This document shows positions 21,101 to 33,411 of a stretch of DNA of 64,000 bases, piece by piece. The stretch lies in the NCBI GenBank assembly GCA_009869945.1, contig WIXG01000155.1, forward strand, positions 108,960 through 172,959, in the 5' to 3' direction. The stretch comes from Mesaphorura yosii. Taxonomy: Eukaryota; Arthropoda; Collembola; Poduromorpha; Tullbergiidae. The translations under genes were made by a program, and so were the position numbers. The first letter of the stretch is position 1. Each line of letters opens with the position of its first letter. Under the pieces are notes generated by a model. The model was not told where the DNA came from. It saw only the letters and a list, made by a program, of their open reading frames with translations, and ran no database searches.

Positions 21101-24100
21101 TGAATTACTCGCGCCCGCGCTCGCTCTCGTGCGCCGCAGTAAAAAGAACTCATCAAGCGGCCGCCCTTGAACAAATGAGTCTCTTTCAATACTTTTGCCT
21201 TGCCTTGCCTTTCCTTTACCTAAAGCTTTCATTATACGCACGTAAAAATAGAGTTTCGAGTGAAAGTGCGCAAAGTACGAATAAAAATCCGTGTTTAGGT
21301 TTAAAAATAGTTTCATTTCAATTCAATGAAATCTAAACTCTTCTCAGCAATTGAACTCCAACTCGAACGCGAACACGAAAGGCAATCAAAAGAAAATAGA
21401 TTCAACTTCGAACCGTCTCACATCGCTTCTGGCCCAATTGCCTGTTTCTTTTTTGATACGGTACGAAGCGTAAGCGTATTCTAATCTCGGCGTATTAATT
21501 TCATGAAATTCACGACGCCATGACGCTGCAAAGCAGGTGAAGAGTCCAAGAAATTCTGATGAAATGAAAGAAAGACGTTAACGAATATGCGTCATGCCTC
21601 ACGCTCGCGTGTAGCGACGCAATGGCAATTGCATTAATTCACTGCTGTCTCGTTCGCGTAATCTCAGCCGAGCCCGAGAGTGCCAGAGAAAGTCACCGAG
21701 CCAATCTGAAATTGAAATTTCAAGTGCAGGCGACAGGCGACTCGCCGGCCCAAACACGTTGGCTCGTCGCTGGCAGGCAGACAGGCAGGCGGCAGGCGAG
21801 GCCAATAATGTAACTCATTAAATGGCACTTAGAGTACATGTGTACACAACACAACAGCGTACACAATTGCATTGCACTGCATTGGATTATGAGCCCGGTC
21901 GGGCCGGGCGAGAGTCCGCAGTCCGGAGATGGAGACCGGGTTTTATTGAATAAACATCGCCAAGTTAATCCAGGCACTCGCAGGCAAAACGAAACGACTT
22001 TCTCCTTGTAGTGCCTTGTGAGTATTTACACAAGTGTAATATATTATCGCAAACTTTCTCCACGCCGCGTCGAACGTGTGCTGTGCAAGAGCTCGCCAAC
22101 TTCTTGAGCCTGCCTGCCCAGGCAAGGAGCAGCCAATTTTTGAGTAAAGAGTAAATTCCAGGAGCTCAAGTATTGAATACCGATGCGCGATGCAAAAAGT
22201 GCTCGCAATGCGACGCAATGCAACGAGCAACGAGAAAAATTGTACCAATTTTGTAAGAGTAATTTCTCGTTCTCGCTCTTGCTCTCACGCGTGCTTGCTT
22301 GCTTGTTGTGTACAGGTATCGATACTTCAATGCTGGCCCAGTTCGTTGCATGTTTAATTCAACAATACACTTGTGTACTTCCATGCATGGAAGCAAGTTG
22401 TACAGTGACAAGCATTTGTCAGCCTCCACTGAGCCACGCGCTGAAACTCAACTACTTTACACTTTGTCTGCTTGCTACGCCATGCCATGCTATTTGTATA
22501 ACAGGAACAGGAACGTCGTGCGATGAAATTTACATACGTTCGCGTTCCAGCGTTCCACGCTCGATCTCAAAGTACCGCACGGGGAAAGTAATAATGGTAG
22601 ATTGGATTCATTCGATTTCCATATGAAAAATAGCATCAATTGCTTACTGCTTAGAATACTTGTTTTTATTTACGCAGCGCGAATTGCGAATTCGACGTGA
22701 GATTTGATTCAAGGCAATATTATGTAAAAATGTAAAATAATGCAGTCACAGCCTGGAGAAAGTGAGATGGTTCTCCTGCAATAGCAATGGTAATAATCAT
22801 TGTTCTGAATGTCGAGTGTGGAAGCGTTGAAGGAAACAAAACCCGGGCCAGACCCATTTGTTTTTGTACCTGCGATAAGGACTTTGACGACATGATGTAT
22901 TTTTCCCTCTCCATTGCGGGCTATGCACGTGTAGTCGCCAATGTCTTCATTTTTAATCTGTGCGATGCGGAGTTCAGTGCCTTCATTGACGATCGATACG
23001 GTCACGGAGGGCTGAACGGGATCCGAGTCTTTGTACCTGCAAATGCGAAACAGAGGAATATTACATATGTGAAATGGCGACTGCGATTGAGGCTCACGCT
23101 TCGCTTGATGGCTTCAATTCAATACTCAAACACTCAATACGGATGGCGCGGTGGATTTTTTTTACGGTGCTGCACGCGTACGCATTTTGAAATACGAGTC
23201 AAGTCAAGTTAAGTCAAGTCTGCATTGTGCATTATACACAACACGTACGCGTATCTTATCATCTCAATCCACTTCACCGTTCACCGGCGGCGAACGAACG
23301 AACAGTGAACAGTGAAAGTAATCCACCCGAAAACTTTTACAGCCTGCAAACTGCAAACTTTCTCTCTTGCTGGGCTGCCGTTTTCCGATATGATCTGGCG
23401 AGCTGGCAGCGAGCAGCATGGAGAAAGTAAAACAAAAACAAGGCTACAAATTGGCATCAAGCAAGTGAAGGAAAGCAAGCGGCGAGTTCCTGTCTTGTCT
23501 TGCTTGGCTCCTTCATTTCCTTCGACTGGCTTCTTTCTTTCAGTTTCTGTTTCGATTCTTGTTCGAATCTTTAATCTACTTACGCCATGCCACGCGAACG
23601 AGCACGCGTATGAATCGAAATCGAACTCTAAACGCGAACGCGAGCAGTGGGCGTTGAGCCCGGCCACTTTTCAGCCTTTATTTTTGGTAGGGTCACTACC
23701 GACACCAGAACCCGAATTTCCTGGTGCTCAGCATGAAGAAAATGAAGTTGCCAGCCAGCGATTTAATTGAACTCTGCATTAACACCACGGATTAAAAGCG
23801 GGCTGCGCCGGAAATCAACTTTTACATGATATTCGATTCGTTCTCACTCTTAAACGTTACACGGTGCTGTATCGATCCCTGGCCACTTAATCTAGCAGTG
23901 GAGAATGGCTGGGACTCATAATTTTTAGCCTTGCACTCTAAAATCATACCGAAATTTAACCGAACCGTCGAGCAGAAAACCCAAACGTCAAAAAGTACAA
24001 ATATTAGGGCCTTGTAGTTTATTAGGGCCAGCTTTCACATCACAGCAATATCAAGTCCAAGTCCAAGTCCAATATTAAATTTTACAACTCGTATATTGCA

Positions 24101-27100
24101 GTATATTTGTTTCTTGCATGACAATCACTAATTAGTCGTAGTTGGTCGGCGATACTCAACCAAACCAAGTCAAACCAACGATGCACTTTATTACCGCCCG
24201 TGTACTCGTACGCTTACGGGCAATCCAAGGAAAGAGTTGAGCTCTAGTCGAGCGTTCACGCGGAAATGGAAATAAAATACTCGCCCGAGTCCATGAACAC
24301 TCACCCGTCTGCCTGCCGCGTGTCACAAGCATCAATTAATAAATGATTTATTTTGTGCGCGAGTAATTCGAAGCCTTGTTCTATTCTCCCCGTTTACGTT
24401 CACGTGTGCACGTTCGTGTACGAATTCTTATTAAAAGCAATTTCGTAATCTGATTTCTATTCCATGAGACACGAGCCGAGTCGAGTCGGGCCGCTGCAGG
24501 AGCAATTTCCATTCTTGCGCTGCCCTGTGTCATAAAATATTTTTATTTCCTGTCTGAATTCAAATTCATGGACCGGCCCATAAAATAGGAAAACAGCAGA
24601 GCAAAACACAGCACAACACGGCACTGGCACCTTATCTTGGTCGTGGCATTGTTGTGAACGAGTCCCAAGCCGCCTCGCCGCGCCGCCAAGTAAATGAAAT
24701 GTATATTTATTTTTTCGCTTTCACTTACTTTATTTTTACTTTACTTTACGTTACGTTAGACAGGCAGGCTGCTTTCACTTTACGCTCATTTCCGACCCGA
24801 CCTGCTATACGCCACGCCAGGCTACGTGTACGCGTACGCGTACTTTTACTACCCAGCCGATATTATGTTTCACACTTTCATTTCGATTACTACGCGTACG
24901 CATGAAAGAGAATTCTATTCTTCTGGGGCATAATGCATTCGCATCCGCACTCGCACGCGCATTGTTTGCCGTGCTGTGCTGCGAGAAGAATTTTATTTCC
25001 GTCATAAGAAACGAACGCAAACGCAGACGCAGCAGCGGAGGAAAATAGTAATCAAAAATGTTCCCAAGCGTGGCGTGGCGTGGGAGAGCGCCTCAGATAA
25101 AATACGAGCCGTGGTGCGGTGCGGTGCGGTGCAGGATCCAGGCCGATATTTATCTGTTGACGGCCATAAAACTCACTGCCGCTCGCTGAGACTGCCGTGA
25201 AAGATTGCCATTGCTGGTAGGCTGTTGCTGAATGCTGAGCGCTGAAATGATGCACGCATCCCACAGAAAGAAAGTTTGCAGTTTGCACGTAGTGAATTAA
25301 ATATTATTTCCTTTGGGTCAGATTAACAATAACAAAGACGACGCAATGCACGATGGCACGGTGCTGTGAAACGCTTAAGCATGGAGAGAAATGCTTCTTC
25401 GTCTTCATTAACCCACGCGCTGCCGCCACGTGTGCGATGAGAGTAAATTAAAATGGAGAAACATTAACAAAACAGGTCACATTAAGCAAGCCAGTAGCAG
25501 CAACGGCAATCGACACTGCACGGCACGGGTTCATGATAATTAAGAAGTACTGAATTTGCATTGTAAGGGAGGTGATTCAAGTCCAAGACCAAATCAGGCG
25601 CGATGCCCTGCCCGTTCTGTGAATTCTTTGTTTCAATTAACAAGGTGAGCCCCTGCCCAATTCACACTCGTTTATTTCGCGCTCGTGCCCGCACGTTTCC
25701 AGCGGCACTCGGTTCTCGCTAAATGCTAAACTCGCGATTTAAATGCAAATATGCGTTTTAGCCGTCAGAGTTTATTATTTCTGGCTCTTGAATAGAAATG
25801 GCCTCAAATCCGTGGCGGAGCGGAGCTCAAGTGAGCGCTGCGCGTGGTAAAAAATCATTAAGAGCAGGCCATGTCAAAGCAGCGCGGCAAAGAAATGACG
25901 CACTTCCGGAACTGAATCGCCAGGCTCAATGCTCAATGCTAATGCTCAAATATTAAAGGTTAAGCATTAAAGATAAGCAGCCGAGGCCGACTCGAAGCCG
26001 AGTTGAGCAGCATGACTTCATTTATTATTCATATTTTTAGAATTTTAATGCGCAATGTTAATGGTTAATTTTCTGAAATGTCAACGTCACTTCTCGCTCG
26101 GCATCCTAGCCTCTTTACTTTTGATGCAGCACCGGCCAAACTTTATTAAAACTTCGCTTCGTTGACGGCTGAGGCGACTGATTGAAACCGCACACGTCAA
26201 AAGTCACGTCACGCCACCCTAGCTCATCTGTACATCAGCTTTCGTGAAGAGTTTGCACAGTTTTTGCAGTTTGCGTCTGCAAACTTTTCGGGTTGGGCGG
26301 CGCGCCATGCTAATTAATTAACTTTGCGGGAGTACGCAAGTGTGTTTAACTTTCGAGCTGATTAGAGCCAACTTAGTCTAGTCAAAGGATGGCAAGGCAA
26401 GAATGTCAAAAATTCGTAAATCAAAAACCCAGACTCAAACTCGAGCCTGTGCAAAGTGTTTTAAGAGATTAGGCTTACCAAATGATTTCAGGAGTTGGCG
26501 TTCCTTCGGCGCGGCAGTGGAGGATGACGCTCTTCCCGATTTTTGTGTACACGACGTCGTCGGAGGTGTGCACGAAACGCGGAGGGGCATGCACGTCGAG
26601 GTGGTACCACGACCCAGAAATGTTTCTGCTGTTCTGTGGCGGTGGGCTTCGATTGAGAAAGTACACGCGGCAGTTGTACCAGCCCCGGTCCGACTCGCGG
26701 ATGGCCGTCAGGTTGAGCGAGGCGAGGCCGTAGGAACTGTTTGGGTTCACGCGGGCAACGCGACCCTCGTAGCCCTCGCCAGAGTGCGTCGGGTAGCCGT
26801 CGTACCAGATGTGAATCGGGATGTCGGTCCCCTGCGAGCAAAAAAGGGCAAAAGTCAGTCAAACTCATTTCGGCAGCGATTCAGCAATTTCAGGAAAACT
26901 TTACACACAGCTTTACAGCGTTACGCGTAACTCAAAGAGTCGTCTCGGCTCGGTGAGACTCTGCGTTGGTTTGAATCACTTTTCAATTTTTGTCGAAATT
27001 AAAAGTAGCAACTTCAAAAGAAGGAGCAGCAACTAGCGACAGCAACAGAGAACAGCAAGCAATAAAAAGTGACTTTGACTCTTTTGACAAGTGCAGTGCG

Positions 27101-30100
27101 AGTCACAGTCACAAAGTCATAGTTCGCGGGCAGGAAGAACCGGCATCAGGCATCATAACACTTTCAACGCTCGAGCCTACGTAGCAGTGGCAGGCAGACA
27201 GGAGACGGAGACGTGATCAAAGAGAAATGACAATTCGAAACGAAATGAAACGTAATAATAAAAAACCTCTTGACAGCAGCACCTAGCGACCCAGGCCCGG
27301 CCAGTAGTCAAAAGTCAAATGCCGGCGCTGCATTGCATTTGCATGCAATTCCAGGAAATATATTTCCCGTGTCACGGAAGTCCGCTGACAGTTGACAATT
27401 CGCAATGTCAATTTGCCGTGCAACGTGCACGTTTCGTGGACTTGCTTGTTATGAATGTGGGTGACAGGTACACGGACATTTCTGCGAAGGGAAAGGACCA
27501 GATCGAGACAGAAATAAGCAGAAACCGGCATTGACAGCCATGGTGAGGGAAGGCACAGGCACGCAATGTAATTCTGCAGCACGAAGAGATTCCACTTAAT
27601 TGAATAAACTACTCTTTCTTTGTGCTACTCGACTTGTCGAAGACGACGCTGGGCTCTAATAATATGGTAAATACAGTTTTACCAAATCAGATTACGGATT
27701 GGCATGTCAATCGACTGGCTGACTGACGAAGAGCACGAGCACGAGTACGAGCACACTAAATCAAATTGCCCTGCAAGAAATAAAGAAATGTTACATTATT
27801 GTATTTATCCCGTGTATGTTCCTCTGCTCATACACGTTCTCGACGGCGACGGCGACGGCAATGGCAATCCAATCCAATAAATTCAATCAAAGGCAAAAGC
27901 AACGTACGCGCAAAGAAATTTACTTTCACCGTTCGCGTTTGCAGTTTCTTGAGTCGATGTCGAGTGTACCTGAGACTCTACGATCTACAAATTCTAATAC
28001 TTGTAATAATAATAATGTATGTTACAAACGAAGCGCACGCCAGACCGACAAGACGACGTACAAGCAGCAGCGTACATGCTACATGGAAAAATTTCATTCA
28101 CGCTTCATTTATTTGCCAGTTTCCACCCAACTGATTTTTGTGTACTACATTCCAGCTTCCAGCAGGGAACACGCACATGTCTGCCAGCCAAGAGAGGCCA
28201 GAATTTTGTCATAATTCTTTCTCCGTGCATTGCCCTGGCGGCTGGCGGTGGCTCGCTGTGGTTCGCTTCGACTTGGAGTTCTCGTTGGCGTAGGTGAATT
28301 TGGACCACAATCGAATGCAGAATCCGTCTAGAATCTCCAGAATCGTATCGCGGTTCGCGGACCGTGCAGAACAGGAAAGCTATTCTCGGTGGCGGTGGTC
28401 GTGGTCGTGTCACATCCGCCGCGGTGGCATGAGAAACAATTTCAGAGCGCCGAGAGTCTGGCGTTCTGATGTCTGCTTTCGTTCTCATTCTCAATTCTTA
28501 TTCTCAGGCCAGGTAAAAGTAAAAAATGCTGCAGTGCAGCAAAGCAAAAGTCTCTTACAAAGCGGCACATGCTAGCCGTAGAAAAGATGACTGAATGTAT
28601 TCCGATTTTATGGAATTCTATTAAGTATATCCACGCCTAGACTCTTGGATTTTATGATCCAAGGTGAGCCACGCGAAAGAATTCAGCAATTCAGGGAAAG
28701 GAAACGATTTTCTCAATATTTCAACCAAATAGGTCCTGAATCATTCGGAATGACCCACCACGCTGCCACGCCGGTCAGACTGCATGCCATTACGCATTAT
28801 GCTGTCCATTCCTTCCGGCGTTCGTGTCCATTTGTCCGCAGTCCACGCAGCGCCCGCCATGTCCACTAAATTTACCCGCGCCGAAGATCCAGAATCAGAT
28901 TCCAGATCTTCATTCGCAACATAAATCGAGTTTATTGATTTCACAGCCTCTCAACCGCGCTCGCGTAAATCTCAAATCTTTCACACAATTCCAGCAATCC
29001 AGGCAAAGCCCACGCAGCAGCAGCAGCGCAGTACAAAGCAGAGTACAAAGGCAGAGGCAGTAGACTACAATAATTTCGTTGAGCACAACAATTATTATGA
29101 TTATGGGCTTTTGGGCTGCCATTTCTCAGATCGTTAACCGCGATGATAAATAGATCGAGCCGCTCGTTTAAGACAACAGAAGAGTTTCTTGCCTTCATCT
29201 CGGCCTGACTCGAGGAAGAGAAGAAATTGTGTCAAGCGTAAAGAAAACATTTATATTTTTAAGAAACGCCGAGACTTAAGGCAGCGGTAGGCTGAGGCTG
29301 CTCATCGCTGGGCTGGAAACTTGGTTCGGTTTGTTGCCGTTGCTTCATTTAGTAGCCGTGTTCACAAAGAGAAGTTCAAGAATATAATTTTTTATGATAC
29401 TAGTTTACTCAATATACTCAACCAACTCTGTGAAAGTGAAAGCACAAACTTTTGGTCGTACTGGCTTAAATTGCCTTTTATTATATGAACTGGCTCACAA
29501 GCTTGCTTTCAGTGCCTCCCTGCGTTTGCTTTCACTGAACCGACTCAGAAACAAAAATGTTTATTTCCTCTTCCTTTCTCCAGCCCAGCCAGACCATTGC
29601 CACTGCCATTGCCATGGCCATACAATCAATGCTCGACTCAAAATCAGTGCTCTGCGTTGCGAGTGCAGACATTTCCAAACGAGTCGCGGCCCGGCCTACG
29701 TCCGTATCCGCGCCCTCGCCAGCGTCCGTTACTGCAATGATGAGCTCGAACTGAGCAGTGAGTGAACAGAAGTTTGTGCTGGTTGAATACTCACGAAACG
29801 AAATCGCTGGCTGGCGGAAATCAGAACAAGAAAATTGCTGTGATCCATTGCTCAATTCGTCTGCAATCTCATACTTCTTGCACAAATTGAAGAAAATGAA
29901 GAAAACTCGGGGCCGTGGCCACGGCTCGTTTCTATTTCTGGAATGGAGCAGAACAGAATGGTGGAATGTCAATAAAATGAAACGAACGCAGCAGAAATGA
30001 GGCGGGCGTCTTCAAAGACGAAGAAATGAAGAAACGATGCAATACAAAAAGGGTTTAAAAGTCGAATGAAGATTTCAGGGCTGCTGAAGACAATTGCCAC

Positions 30101-32677
30101 GTGTTAAGTGTAATTCATCAGCGTGTCATGTGAAAATATGTAAACAAGATGTTGCCTTTGCCGTGCCCTCGAATCGCGACTCATACGAAAATCAAAGAAA
30201 TCCTTTGTAAAAGGAGACTAGCACAAATCATGCATACAGAATTCAATTGATGTAGTAGTACAATAATAATAATCTTATCCACATCAAATAATATCGCATC
30301 GCAGCGAACAGGAGGCAGGCTGGCAGCTAACAAACCCGCTATTGTTTGCATCAGCAAAATCGCATTCGCATCTTAGGAAATAAAAATTCTGTTCTCACAA
30401 GAAAGGAAAAGTTTTTGCGCTGCCGCTTTCTTTCTTCCTCGTCATCGTAATCTATCCGAACACCGCGAACGCGAACCCGGTCGCGAAAGAGAATGAAAAT
30501 GAAAAGAGAAAGCAGCACGCGAGCATTTGTATTTGTACGTATGAATGAAACGAGAAACGAACGAAAAGATGAAAGAATTGTAATTTGCTATCTGTCATTG
30601 CCAATAAAATATTATTCGTCTTTGCATTGCGTTGCTTTCTACTTTGCTACTTTCTTTCTACCGCTGCCACTACCGCGTGTGGGCGCAGACCAGACTGAGT
30701 ACAATGACACGGTGGCAGTGCAGCATCTCGCTCTGCACTTTCTCCATTCTACTGACGGCGTGGCTGGCGCTCTCCTACTTTATACATTTATTCATAATTC
30801 ATTCGCAACCCCTTCCGTCCCGGCCCGTGCCCGTGTGGATAAAATTTTTATTATTCAGAGTTATCGTTATTTTTCCACCGACCGACCGACTAACTTTCAC
30901 TTCACTCGCACTACATTAAGATGTCCCACGCCGCCATGCCGAGCGAGCCGTGTGCTTTCGCGTTTCGCAGACCGCAATTTTTGATGGGACACGACGTACG
31001 TACGTGCAGCATGCACGGCGGCGGGAGAGACAATTTGAACTTTCTTGTCTCGGAAAGTTAAGTCGAGTTACGAGTTATGTTGCGAGTTGAGAGTTACAGA
31101 GTAAAGTGAATGTGAAAGTTTCTTGCAAGGAAATAAATGTTGACAACGGTGGAATATTTCGACAAGTACGCGACCGAACACCTTCCAAGTTTATTCAAAG
31201 CAGATTCACTTGACTAGACTAGACAAGACAAGATTATGGAAACGAAAAAGTACTGCCTGCACTGCAAAAATTCTGGAGTAGCTCGGCAGGCACCTGGGAA
31301 TTTGCCATTTGCCATTTGCCATACGCAATTGGTATTTGACATTACAAAGCGTGTGCATGTTCGGAAGTTCGGATCAGCCGCCAAGGCGCATTCGCACTCA
31401 GGCTGCCCGTCGCTCGCCACTTGCTCGCTGGTCAAAGTTTTAATTTGGTTCTATTCTTTGGCTTTTTCGACGACTCTCGACTGGACTGGTCTGCCCTGAA
31501 CTCAAAGTTTTGAGTTTTGACCACCGCACCGACTCGGCACTCGTCTCAGAATGAAGATGATTGGAGGTTTTCAAGCATGCAGCATTCTTCTGCTGATTTG
31601 ATATTTAATTTAAAGTTTCTTCATAAAACTTGCAAACAGCTAACAGCGTAACAATACAAAATACAATTATACGAAAGAAGTCGTACTCGAAACTCGAAAC
31701 TCGAGAGCAGCTCATTTCGACGAGCCGAGTTGAGCAATAATCCACTACCGTGCCATGCCGAGATGAAGATCATAGCCACTGCAGCAAAGTCATCTTTCAT
31801 TCATTCAACTGTTCATGAATATTTATGGCCACTATATTACAAGAGCCATGCAAATTCTTTTGCCTGTGAAGTGGTGCTGGGACGGCATTGCTCCTTGAAA
31901 CGCATACGCATGGTTGCTTGAGTAAACCGAAACTAAGACTAAGAAGTAAATGAAGACAATGGCACTCGAAATTATTAATCTGCACTTGTCTCGAGTGCTA
32001 GATTTAGAGATTAATTAAGCACGCACCGAAATAAACAATGTTATGTCAAAAAATACGCAGTACGCGCACGTAACTAAAATCCAAAACAGTGCACGTCGAC
32101 GCTGGAGACTACGACTGAAATCAATGAAGGCTTAAATTATTGCAAGCTGCCCGACCGCTGCGCTGGGGCCCAACTTTTAAAAATGGCGATCATAAATTCG
32201 TGGGGCCGGTGGAGCCCAGAGTTGGCGAACTACGAAGTCAAAGTACGAAAGCTCTGCTCTTGCATAATGCACGCGTATAATTTATCAAGTGAATCCCAAA
32301 GGTAAAAGGCCAGGCCAAGCCAATAGCCAAGCCGAGTCTGTATGTAAATCTTTCCTTTACTCTCCTTCAGGTTACCTGACCGAATCTTACCTTTTTATCC
32401 CACTGCACGATGTACGGGACGGGGTACCCTTCGGGAAACTCGACGTGGCAGTTGAAGACGAAGGACTCGCCAATCATGGCTGTGATCCGTTCGGCATCCG
32501 GCGGAATGTTGCTGGCGCCCCAGTCGTCTCCGTTCCCATTCCCGTTTCCATTCCCACTGCTACCTCCGCCGTTACCATTCCCGTTGCCATTGGCAGATCG
32601 GCCCAGACCCCCTCCTCCATTCACTAGACTGCCGTACACTGAACTGAGGTCTGGATCTTGACTATTATCGCAACAAC
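13969..32677 (-). CDS. tutl: Turtle (IgSF9-type neuronal Ig/FN3 receptor)
   Basis: Turtle is a neuronal surface receptor acting in dendrite and axon patterning in insects; vertebrate relatives are IGSF9/IGSF9B. Twenty exons join in phase: 32677-32391, 26831-26479, 23036-22870, 20097-19810, 19723-19667, 19552-19367, 19280-19240, 19164-18767, 18693-18605, 18519-18436, 18320-18090, 17860-17780, 17633-17439, 17345-17276, 17190-17030, 16706-16613, 16020-15963, 15878-15848, 15771-15748 and 15155-13969. They encode about 1,360 residues: five Ig domains, two FN3 domains, one membrane span and a long cytoplasmic tail. Diagnostic matches to the fly protein as I know it include YIVQWDKK, GTPTPEIIWYKD, DIGDYTCIARNGEG, TPTVQYLPNRLAG and the membrane span with RRKRRKQEK. 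The start codon and signal peptide are missing from this set, so the model is 5'-incomplete. Introns grow from tens of bases at the 3' end to 5.6 kb at the 5' end. Confidence 0.95.
15748..17345 (-). other. tutl: turtle exons for the end of FN3-2, membrane span and juxtamembrane region
   Basis: Exon 17345-17276 ends FN3-2 (RNLDAQKTYVIRVVAYTLTG). Exon 17190-17030 encodes the single membrane span (LVGGMLFFIIAIILSVCAV) and the basic stop-transfer run KICNRRKRRKQEK. Exon 16706-16613 carries the conserved YNMVACRLTDARN. Three very short exons follow: 16020-15963 (58 nt, with AARVLVVISWAKKMYQW), 15878-15848 (31 nt, VGRVVGLSII) and 15771-15748 (24 nt, LLDLRLR). The introns at 15156-15747, 16021-16612 and 16707-17029 are 592, 592 and 323 bp and show nothing else. 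The three short exons are supported by phase continuity and consensus splice sites; they are needed to reach the long terminal frame. Confidence 0.8.
17439..18693 (-). other. tutl: turtle exons for FN3-1, a Gly/Thr linker and FN3-2
   Basis: Exons 18693-18605 and 18519-18436 complete FN3-1 (WYRLLGDTKWETVPVTP, TYQFQVVGTNDLGDG). Exon 18320-18090 adds 77 residues of Gly/Thr/Pro/Ser-rich sequence with no recognisable domain. Exon 17860-17780 encodes LIDYSVLVYPTDSSGNEF. Exon 17633-17439 opens FN3-2 (GPKPGAPWNVTLEPG, ITWHAPQDTDVHVSHYIVQY), matching the fly start GPKPGPPRNVSV. All five exons begin and end in phase 1, so any of them could be skipped without breaking the frame. Confidence 0.88.
20098..22869 (-). 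other. tutl: turtle intron between the Ig2 and Ig3 exons
   Basis: This 2.77-kb intron has no coding frame I recognise on either strand. It is bounded by a GTACAA donor after the Ig2 exon and a TTTTTCCGCAG acceptor before the Ig3 exon. Confidence 0.75.
23037..26478 (-). other. tutl: turtle intron between the Ig1/Ig2 exon and the Ig2 exon
   Basis: This 3.44-kb intron contains short-word repeats: an AGTCA-type pentamer run at 23197-23220, three and a half copies of CAAGTC at 24052-24072, and a 16-bp perfect palindrome of GTACGC units at 24828-24843. No gene is recognisable inside it. Confidence 0.75.
23197..23220. repeat. AGTCA pentamer array
   Basis: About five AGTCA units with one substitution. 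Related AAGTC/GACTT arrays occur near 50325 and at 63302-63316; AAGAC/GTCTT versions occur at 39806-39820, 48393-48408 and 58167-58194. Confidence 0.75.
26832..32390 (-). other. tutl: turtle intron splitting Ig1
   Basis: This is a 5.56-kb phase-0 intron between WDKK and GTDIP. Open frames inside it are short, overlap on both strands and resemble no protein family. I see no nested gene. Confidence 0.7.
32531..32594 (-). repeat. tutl: Asn-Gly codon repeat in the first resolved turtle exon
   Basis: About 64 bp of GGNAAY-type hexamers encode alternating Asn-Gly runs (NGNGNGNGGGSSGNGNGNGN) just N-terminal to Ig1. The purity suggests slippage expansion within a disordered linker. Confidence 0.85.
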
Positions 32678-33377
32678 CTGTGCAAACAAAGAACAAGATT
32701 TCTGGATTAATTTGCGTATGGATTTGAATATTCATGTGTGCGGAAGCGCAGAATGGAGACTTCGAAGTCGGAGTGGAGTTTGGATTATGTCAAGTTGCCA
32801 CTTTGTTAAACTAACATCCACGATTGCCAGCAGCCTCCATTTTGCAAATAATCGTACAATCTTCTCAGTACTCAACGCTCTAAGCAGTCGGCAGTCGGCA
32901 GTCGTATACAGTGTGGAAGCATGGTCTTAGTCGTTGACTTTAAATACTTATACAAGCACTCGTACAAAGTGAATTAATGGGTTCGGGCTCGGTTGGTTGG
33001 TTTTCGAGGAACTCGAGCCAAGTGCTTTAACACGCGAAATTAAAAATTCTTCAGGCACCTCAGCTCAGGCGCGCCCGGCGCCCATTCTCGGAACGGGAAA
33101 CCAAACCAGTGAAACCCTTCAAGACTCAAGATTCTGTCTAATCAAACCCATTCCAAACCAAACCACCGAGCACCAAGCTTCAGCGACTCCGGTCCAGTAA
33201 CCATGCAGCAATCCAGCAGCAGCAGGGTACGTCTATCTCGTTCGGAATCTTGGCAGCCTGAAGCCGCCGCAGCCGCAACAATCATTTAACATCATTTGTT
33301 TGCAAAAAGGTTCACTCCATCTTGTACTTTAATTTCCCTACAGGAATATTAATACTTCCTTCTTCTGCCTCCCGCCG

Positions 33378-33411
33378 CCAGCGCCAGTACTATCATGTAC
33401 TGGCGCTGGCA
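33378..33411. repeat. Perfect 14-bp inverted repeat with a 6-nt loop
   Basis: GCCAGCGCCAGTAC (33378-33391) is followed by TATCAT and its exact reverse complement (33398-33411). The pairing does not extend further. The sequence could form a cruciform in DNA or a hairpin in RNA; the stem is shorter than a typical animal microRNA precursor. Confidence 0.9.

Larger units (their letters stand above)
18767..32677 (-). other. tutl: turtle exons for Ig1-Ig5 and the start of FN3-1
   Basis: The first eight resolved exons encode the Ig block. Ig1 spans exons 32677-32391 and 26831-26479 (Cys in FVFNCHVEF and GWYNCRVYF, joined at WDKK|GTDIP). Ig2 runs from DVHAPPRF into exon 23036-22870 (VILHCRAEG, DYTCIARN). 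Ig3 is exon 20097-19810 (VVFPCEWRA, FFECRVSN). Ig4 uses the 57-nt exon 19723-19667, exon 19552-19367 (VVRCYITA, MYTCTPYN) and the 41-nt exon 19280-19240. Ig5 and the first strands of FN3-1 share exon 19164-18767 (VEIPCSAVA, YECVASNEVATL, then EGTKPHAPFNIT). Every Ig domain keeps both cysteines, so the ectodomain looks intact. Confidence 0.92.
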
